41,992 nucleotides of DNA, taken from positions 1 through 41,992 of the forward strand of contig JALXBF010000153.1 in the NCBI GenBank assembly GCA_026991575.1, in the 5' to 3' direction. Below are positions 38,401 to 41,992 of the stretch, piece by piece. This DNA is from Planctomycetota bacterium. Lineage in GTDB: Bacteria > Planctomycetota > Planctomycetia > JALXBF01. The first letter of the stretch is position 1, and each line of letters opens with the position of its first letter. The translations under genes were made by a program, and so were the position numbers. Under the pieces are notes generated by a model. That model was not told where the DNA came from, did no database searches, and was given only the letters and a program-made list of their open reading frames with translations.

Positions 38401-39009
38401 AGACAGATGCCCTTCCACGGCGCCCTGTAGCTTTCCATCTCCCCTGGACCAGATGCGGAGCAGACGGTCGTCGCCGCCCGCGGCGACGAGCGCCGCGTTC
38501 GGGCTGAGGGCGACAGCCCGCTGGGCCGCACCGGCACTCAGTTCGCGCACGACCTTGCCGTTGGCGGGATCCCAGATCTTCACTGTGCCATCGGCCGATG
38601 CGCTCAGCAACACTTTGCCGTCGCGGCTCAGGTCGAGCCCCAGCACCGGCCCGCCGTGTCCAGCAAGCACGCGCACTGGTTTGTTGTACGGCAACTGCCA
38701 CAGCTTCAGTGACCGGTCGAATCCAACGGAAGCGAGCAGCCGACCGTCGGGCGAGAAGGCGACACCCAAAACGAGCCCGTTGTGGCCGGAGTAGGTCTTG
38801 AGCAGCTTGCCTGAGGCGGCATCCCACAGTTTCACCGTTCCGTCGAACGAGCACGTGGCGAGCAGCTTGCCGTCGGGACTCCAGGCCACGTCGTAGACCG
38901 GGTCCTTGCCATGGGCAAGTTGCAGAACCGGCTGCTGGGCCAGGGTGGAGGAAACGACCGTCAGCCACACGGAGCAGGCCAACAACGCGCCACGAGTGGG
39001 TGCAGTCAT
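35455..39009 (-). CDS. Very large exported WD40-repeat protein
   Basis: From ATG 39009 (AGGA 8 nt upstream) the product has about 1184 residues; ATG 39018 would add three. The N-terminus (RGALLACSVWLTVVSSTLAQ) is a signal peptide, which predicts export for a protein built almost wholly of WD40 repeats, from HGKDPVYDVAWSPDGKLLAT to the C-terminus. By length, roughly two dozen blades are present, enough for three or more propellers. Clear blades end in TVKLWDAASGKLL, KIWDPANGKVVREL, VIRLWRTADGSLV, TARVWNAGNGQPI and TIRLWDPAQGRQV. A central part (residues ~380-800) is more degenerate. There is no kinase, protease or cytochrome domain. The frame remains open upstream to 39639, but that extension lies in the intergenic repeat region. 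It probably acts as a periplasmic or surface scaffold; no partner is known. Confidence 0.9.
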   Translation of the reverse strand: MTAPTRGALLACSVWLTVVSSTLAQQPVLQLAHGKDPVYDVAWSPDGKLLATCSFDGTVKLWDAASGKLLKTYSGHNGLVLGVAFSPDGRLLASVGFDRSLKLWQLPYNKPVRVLAGHGGPVLGLDLSRDGKVLLSASADGTVKIWDPANGKVVRELSAGAAQRAVALSPNAALVAAGGDDRLLRIWSRGDGKLQGAVEGHLSPVQAVAIHANNQQVLSAGADGLIKLWQLPIASGRTIGGHGAAVTALALSPDGSRVLSGGQDRSLRLHIVADGKQERTFGGIQDPVTAVAYSVNGQQVAAATAAGEVYVFDARNGNLLGQIGAHAASVSAIAFHPGGQLLLTASADGSARLWPLPLPPVRQYDLPAAATALVPLPGQPRTLVADAAGKLHVVAVANGKLERTISVHGASIAALAVTADAKIAACATADKHAKIVSLADGKVSRDETLPAEPQSIAIAAADRFAVGLKNGQVLVVTGEQKRTLDAHSPNPVTAVAFKDASQLVTAGADKRVRQWDVAKGARQAESPELPDVPVALRVSTEGIVVALANGQFVFLGADLKVQRTVAAAANVSRVAIDRDGKRALVANDQGKAFVIELASGHVIEWFRSGGQPAAAAITNDGLLVATADKKLRIRQPHAATTVVRDGSAVTAGSILTNGRVLLGLADGTLLLWDSLEKKEVGRMTGHQGPVRHIAVSKDSKRAYSCGEDRSVRAWDLQQLKPGFVLTAAHDKPIEAIALSADEKRIATADGDGVVRVWTLAGSAPTLLETFRIGQRVHDVALLPDGKGVLAAAADKQIHVRTLSVAQRYVGHKGGIRALAFHPSGRQFASGGDDAVIRLWRTADGSLVAQWKGHGGPVNALAFSPNGAMVVSGSDDQTARVWNAGNGQPITTWTGMRGAVRAVAFSLDNRLVAAGTATGQVTVWSLADKAAIAQFEAGAAVHDVGFLPDNRTIYAATEAKSIVVFSLGSDEPRNLTGHGDLVDVVVFAPDGKLIATGSHDKTIRLWDPAQGRQVRQIAADQSRAVYALAFTPDGKTLVSGGTDKIIKAWNPANGQELRRYTGHGDAVYGVAVSRDGQLIASCGPDKTVRVWNLAAGVELQTFSEVPAWVYDVAFTANGKHVLAGDYMGNIHIWEVTSGKKVKSFAVPAPVQKPRGINHLAVSPDGKRLAVACSNGFAFVFELTVD

Positions 39010-39199
39010 GGTGGTCATCCTGCTACGGGCACATCGGTTTGAGGACGGACACAACTCGGGTGGGCGAGAGAAGACACATAAAAGAGTGTAAATGAATGAG
39101 CGGTTACTGTCCAGAACGTCGCGCGGTATCTTCGGTATTGGCGGCTGGGGTGTGGCTCGCATAGTTGCGACCCGCCCGGGCCCGGTGCCTCCAACGGGC

Positions 39200-39286
39200 T
39201 TGATCGGCCCAAGTTCGGCTTGGCCGATCGTCTTGACCGGCTGTGCCGCCCGCTGCGCGTGAGCCCAGCTGGAGCGATCTGATCCC
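39200..39286 (-). repeat. Intergenic repeat, copy Y (upstream of the WD40 gene)
   Basis: This is the partner of the copy at 35281-35370, in the same orientation, so the two flank the WD40 gene as diverged direct repeats. Conserved parts are GATCGG, TTGGCC, CGTCTTGACCGG, and AGCCCAGCTGG. It could be an old mobile or regulatory repeat; no boundary features are visible. Confidence 0.5.
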
Positions 39287-39604
39287 GCATGGGATCCGGA
39301 TGGACCCGACACATCGTCCGAAGCAGATCCACCCGCTCCTTCGCAGGCTAGTGCGAAAACACACGAGACTCGGCCCGACGGAACCACAGGTCGAGCCGGG
39401 AGTGGGGATACGAATATTGCACTCCAGCTACTCCGGTGCGTTTCAGCTCTCGCGCCGCAGCGCCGGGGACCGGGGCGGTGGTTCGGTTTTGCGTTGTGCC
39501 ATCGCGTGAGTGGGGGGCCCGGCGCGCGGTTGTGGAAAAGCCGAAGCGGGCGCCGGACGAATCGGGCAGCCTGCACCGACCGGGCAGTGTACGTCGAAGG
39601 GGCC

Positions 39605-39627
39605 GAGGGGGGCGCGAAGCCCCCCTC
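39605..39627. repeat. GAGGGGGG / CCCCCCTC hairpin
   Basis: GAGGGGGG (39605-39612) and CCCCCCTC (39620-39627) form a perfect 8-bp stem around CGCGAAG. It is similar in composition to the longer hairpin at 41795-41821 and may belong to the same dispersed family. Confidence 0.6.
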
Positions 39628-39761
39628 AACCCCCTCCAAGAGAGGGCTCCAATCGATCAGCTTCCCAATCCGTGAAACGCTTGCTGGAACCGAATCACTC
39701 CGTCGGCGTCGAGAGCGACTCTCCGTGTGCTCGATCCGGACTCCCGGTTGATATCGGTCGG

Positions 39762-40664
39762 TTAGGACGGCCAGCGTCGGAGCCGTCCCGACATCAGGTT
39801 AGCGATCTTGACGAGCGTCCCGTCACCGACTCTCGGAAAACCTGCCGGTAACGGCTGATCGTGTGGATCATCGGGGTGTGTCGTCAGTTCGAGTTTCCCT
39901 TTGCCGTTCGGCCCGACGGAGACCTGGCCGACGAGCTTCCCGGCAACGTAGACGTTGTAGCTGGCTCCGGGGGTCGCCCCGTAAAGTTCGACCTCAAACT
40001 TTCGTTTGACGATGGCGCCTCGCTTGACTTCGTACTCCGCCTTCCCTCGAACGCCTCCCGGGCCGGTCATGTAAACTTTGTATTCCGTTTCGAGCGCTTT
40101 CGCGCGTCCTCCCTGTCGCTCGCGCAGTTCGTGTCCGGGGACGTCGTCGTGGTCATCGTGGTCGTAGTCGTCCCAATCGCGTCCGCCGCGCAGCCGGTCG
40201 GCGCCGGGTCCGCCGCGGAGCAGGTCACGGCCGGGGCCACCCCGTAGCTCGTCTCGCCCTGCTTGACCGTAGAGCCAGTCGTCGTTGTCGCGACCGGCTA
40301 GCAGGTCATCGCCCGGTCCACCGTAGAGTTCGTCGCTGCCGCGTCCACCACGAAGGAAGTCATTGCCAAGTCCGCCGCGCAGGGTGGTGGGGAGCAGGAT
40401 CGAGTCGTCGATGAGGATCCGGTCGTCCCCCCGGCGTCCGGCGACGACGATTTGCCGAATCTGACTGGCGTCGAAGCTGGTCTCGGACCCGTTCTCGCGC
40501 ACAATGATGTTACCGCCCGACCGGAACACACGGATAATGTCGTCTCCGTGTGTGCCGGCGACGAACAGCGTTTGGTTGGAAACAGAGGCGGACAGCAGAG
40601 TACGCGCTTCAAGGGACTCGACGGTGAGCCGGCATGCTGGACGGCGACGCCGAATCGAACCCAT
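39762..40664 (-). CDS. Surface protein with LExRxLLSA motif and RTX-type calcium repeats
   Basis: From ATG 40664 (GGAGG 7 nt upstream) the product has 300 residues. It begins with a basic tract followed by RLTVESLEARTLLSA, the N-terminal motif found on many planctomycete surface or exported proteins. Residues ~95-155 contain glycine/aspartate nonapeptide repeats of the haemolysin (RTX) calcium-binding type: GGLGNDFLRGGRGSDELYGG and following GGPGDDLLAG, GQAGRDELRG, GGPGADRLRG. An Asp/His-rich stretch (DWDDYDHDDHDD) follows, then a C-terminal domain of ~110 residues with charged strands of unknown fold. An in-frame ATG at 40751 is rejected because it coincides with the predicted -35 element. 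Calcium-dependent folding after export is the expected behaviour. Confidence 0.85.
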   Translation of the reverse strand: MGSIRRRRPACRLTVESLEARTLLSASVSNQTLFVAGTHGDDIIRVFRSGGNIIVRENGSETSFDASQIRQIVVAGRRGDDRILIDDSILLPTTLRGGLGNDFLRGGRGSDELYGGPGDDLLAGRDNDDWLYGQAGRDELRGGPGRDLLRGGPGADRLRGGRDWDDYDHDDHDDVPGHELRERQGGRAKALETEYKVYMTGPGGVRGKAEYEVKRGAIVKRKFEVELYGATPGASYNVYVAGKLVGQVSVGPNGKGKLELTTHPDDPHDQPLPAGFPRVGDGTLVKIANLMSGRLRRWPS

Positions 40665-40965
40665 CGTATAGCCTCCACATATCGTGGCGTTTGACAAAGA
40701 CACCACTAATTTGGTCATACTAATGCTATAGTAGGACGCCTGGGTTGTCAAGACTCGCGGCGTGGAGGTCGAGGCGGTTGCGCTGTCCCCAAGCTGTTGG
40801 CCGATCAGGTCTGTGCGTCAGTGCCGAGCTGGCTTTCCCCGCAGAACGCCTGTCTGAGTGGTGGTTTCGGCCGATGTTTGTGGACTTCGGAATGAACAAG
40901 CACGAAGTCTTGACTAAGGAGGGGCCGGCGCGGGGATGTGTTGCCCGGCCCGGTGCCTTAGAGGC
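40665..40965. other. Intergenic region with promoter of the calcium-repeat gene
   Basis: About 300 bases with no gene. The left ~90 bases are unusually A/T-rich for this window and hold the promoter described separately. The right part is GC-rich and shows nothing recognisable before the transposase fossil begins near 40966. Confidence 0.5.
40723..40751 (-). promoter_or_regulatory. Sigma-70-type promoter of the calcium-repeat surface gene
   Basis: On the minus strand a perfect TTGACA (40746-40751) is followed after 17 nt by TAGCAT (40723-40728), which keeps the key T, A and final T of the -10 box. Transcription would start near 40716, about 50 nt before ATG 40664. The -10 lies within a 16-nt partial palindrome, TACTA-N6-TAGTA (40718-40733), which could be an operator. 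Confidence 0.5.
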
Positions 40966-41835
40966 GCCCCCCTTGCCTTGAGAAGGTCACGGACATCAGC
41001 ACAAGCGCGATGGCCCGCAACACAACGCGTCGGCTGTGCGTCTGGAAGACGTTGGCGCACGGCCCCGCGACCGGACTGATCCGCAAGTTGCTGGACATCA
41101 TTCCTGACAAGCGGTTGCCGACAGCGTTCGCGAAAGAGCGTGGTCGTGGCCGAAATGATCTGCCCGTGCAGGTGTCGTGACGGATTCTGGTTGTGCCTGC
41201 CGCATTGCGACACCAAAGCATCGAGTACTGCCTGCCGGAGTTGCGGCGGAACGAGTGACTGCAGAAAGTGGTGGGCATTGAGTCCGAGGAGGCAGTGCCA
41301 CGGACGTGGAACCTGTCGCGGCTATTGGAGCGGTTGGGCCAGGAGCCGTAGCTGGACGAGTTGATGGCCGTGTTGGTGGGTGGCGACTCGGTCCGGTCCC
41401 GTGCACGATGGTCTGTGGGCACACGGCGATGATCGACCTTACAGCGCGCTGTCGCAGCGTCCCCGGGAGCCGAGGGAGGTCGTAGCGCTTGGCACGCCGA
41501 AGGGGAAGAGGGAGCGGTGCTCGCCGTAACCGGTCGCCAGCGGCGTTCCATCGCTGGGAAAGTGGGGGACTCGCGAGCTGTGTTTACCTAGCGGATCGGA
41601 TGGCAGCTTCATCCTGCGGGAACGCACGGCGGTGACATGCTGAGAGGCCGTCATGGGGGCAGCGCCGCGGCCGCGTGCACTCGCCCGCGCGGGGGGTTAC
41701 CATTCCATCGGCGAGATGGAGAACGGGGCGACTGCCACGCGAAGCCCTGCCCAGGGGAATTGCCACATGGATCCGCCAGCTTGCTTCGACGGGCGGGAGG
41801 GGGGCCTCATGCCCCCCTCCCCCAAGATGGATGGG
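40966..41835 (+). pseudogene. Decayed transposase, copy B (DUF772/IS1182-like)
   Basis: The plus strand reads LIRKLLDIIPDKRLPTAFAK, then ERGRGRNDLPVQ, ALRHQSIEYCLPELRRNE, and VPRTWNLSRLLERLGQEP, a recognisable transposase N-terminal region. It is interrupted in one frame by stops at 41178-41180, 41256-41258 and 41349-41351. It retains about 136 bp that copy A (15370-16085) has lost. Downstream of ~41450 similarity to copy A continues (for example the GGCGGTGAC and CATGGA blocks) to about 41835. The catalytic domain is missing, so the element is dead. Confidence 0.7.
41795..41821. repeat. Perfect 11-bp G/C hairpin
   Basis: GGGAGGGGGGC (41795-41805), loop CTCAT, and GCCCCCCTCCC (41811-41821) form a perfect stem at the right end of transposase fossil B. 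A degraded equivalent occurs at the matching place in copy A near 15370-15395. It could be a terminator, a structural end of the element or a dispersed palindromic repeat. Confidence 0.6.
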
Positions 41836-41870
41836 TAGCGCCGGCGTATCCCAAAAGAATCTCTGCGCCG

Positions 41871-41908
41871 CCGAGCCGCGGGCAGGATCGATCCCGCCCG
41901 CGGCTCGG
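41871..41908. repeat. 38-nt near-perfect palindrome
   Basis: CCGAGCCGCGGGC (41871-41883) and GCCCGCGGCTCGG (41896-41908) are perfect inverted repeats, and the 12 bases between them contain the palindrome GGATCGATCC, so the whole 38 nt is self-complementary apart from one A/C pair. No gene is recognised between 41836 and the window end. It may be a terminator for a gene outside the window or a protein-binding site. Confidence 0.65.
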
Positions 41909-41992
41909 GTGCTGCGATTCGCTTCAGCCGTCGGCGTGGGCGAGGAGATTCCGCTGAGGCTACCGACTGTGGTGCCGAATGCGGGAGAACCG

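Larger units (their letters stand above)
39010..39761. other. Intergenic region between the WD40 and calcium-repeat genes
   Basis: These 752 bases contain no convincing gene. Left to right they hold an A/T-richer patch at about 39070-39105 that probably contains the WD40 promoter (no good hexamer pair seen), the diverged repeat copy at 39200-39286, and a G/C-rich hairpin at 39605-39627. An open minus-strand frame runs through most of it but has no domain and no ribosome site. Confidence 0.45.

Noticed and set aside
39010-39639. N-terminal extension of the WD40 protein by ~210 residues
   Set aside because: The extension is Arg/Pro/Ser-rich, covers an intergenic repeat and hairpin, and would bury the signal peptide; ATG 39009 has a ribosome site and begins the signal peptide.
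40745-40981. Forward open frame of 78 codons next to the calcium-repeat gene
   Set aside because: It overlaps the predicted promoter on the other strand, has no ribosome site and resembles no family.

Overview
The window is GC-rich bacterial chromosome from a planctomycete (Planctomycetota, most likely the class Planctomycetia). The markers are a DUF1559 prepilin-like protein with the C-terminal H-x9-DG motif, several very large secreted proteins (PPC/cytochrome c/HEAT, PPC repeat, WD40), a DUF1080 protein, a formylglycine-type sulfatase, a leucine-rich-repeat lipoprotein, and a calcium-repeat protein whose N-terminus carries the planctomycete LExRxLLSA motif. I see no rRNA, tRNA or CRISPR array.

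Layout. 204-4268 (+): large secreted c-type cytochrome/HEAT protein. 4591-9056 (+): translation block infC-rpmI-rplT-pheS-pheT, with infC starting on an AUC codon. 9096-11930 (+): NADP isocitrate dehydrogenase, then a sulfatase. 12128-14473 (-): HtrA-like protease, MacB/LolD-type ATPase and a QueD/PTPS-family enzyme, closely spaced. 14474-16426: nearly 2 kb without an intact gene, holding a decayed transposase and an (AC)6 tract just upstream of a small secreted protein. 16427-18924 (+): small secreted protein, DUF1559 prepilin-like protein, LRR lipoprotein. 18964-25238 (-): two FtsX-type permeases, an ATP-grasp ligase, and a coupled pair of cytochrome bd-superfamily-like membrane proteins, one with a fused haem c domain. 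25442-28024 (+): coiled-coil protein and a long acyl-CoA dehydrogenase. 28376-31639 (+): rpsB-tsf-pyrH-frr behind a recognisable promoter. 31756-35143 (-): DUF1080 protein and PPC protein. 35455-39009 (-): exported WD40 protein of about 1180 residues, with a diverged ~90-bp direct repeat on each side. 39762-40664 (-): calcium-repeat surface protein with a good promoter. 40966-41835 (+): a second decayed copy of the same transposase, then a long palindrome.

The two ribosomal/translation clusters are ordinary housekeeping regions. The most interesting signals are: (1) a dinucleotide repeat between a strong ribosome binding site/ATG and the frame of a small secreted protein, a candidate phase switch; (2) two relatives of one dead transposase whose differences can be read as a 1-nt frameshift and a ~136-bp deletion between 9-nt near-identical repeats; (3) a two-gene bd-superfamily-like module with haem c and no CydB; (4) a 1354-residue fusion of PPC, haem c, alpha/alpha-barrel-like and HEAT segments; (5) intergenic repeats and G/C-rich hairpins in the accessory stretches. 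No single locus is provably a new defence or mobile system. All functional calls come from reading the sequence, without database searches.
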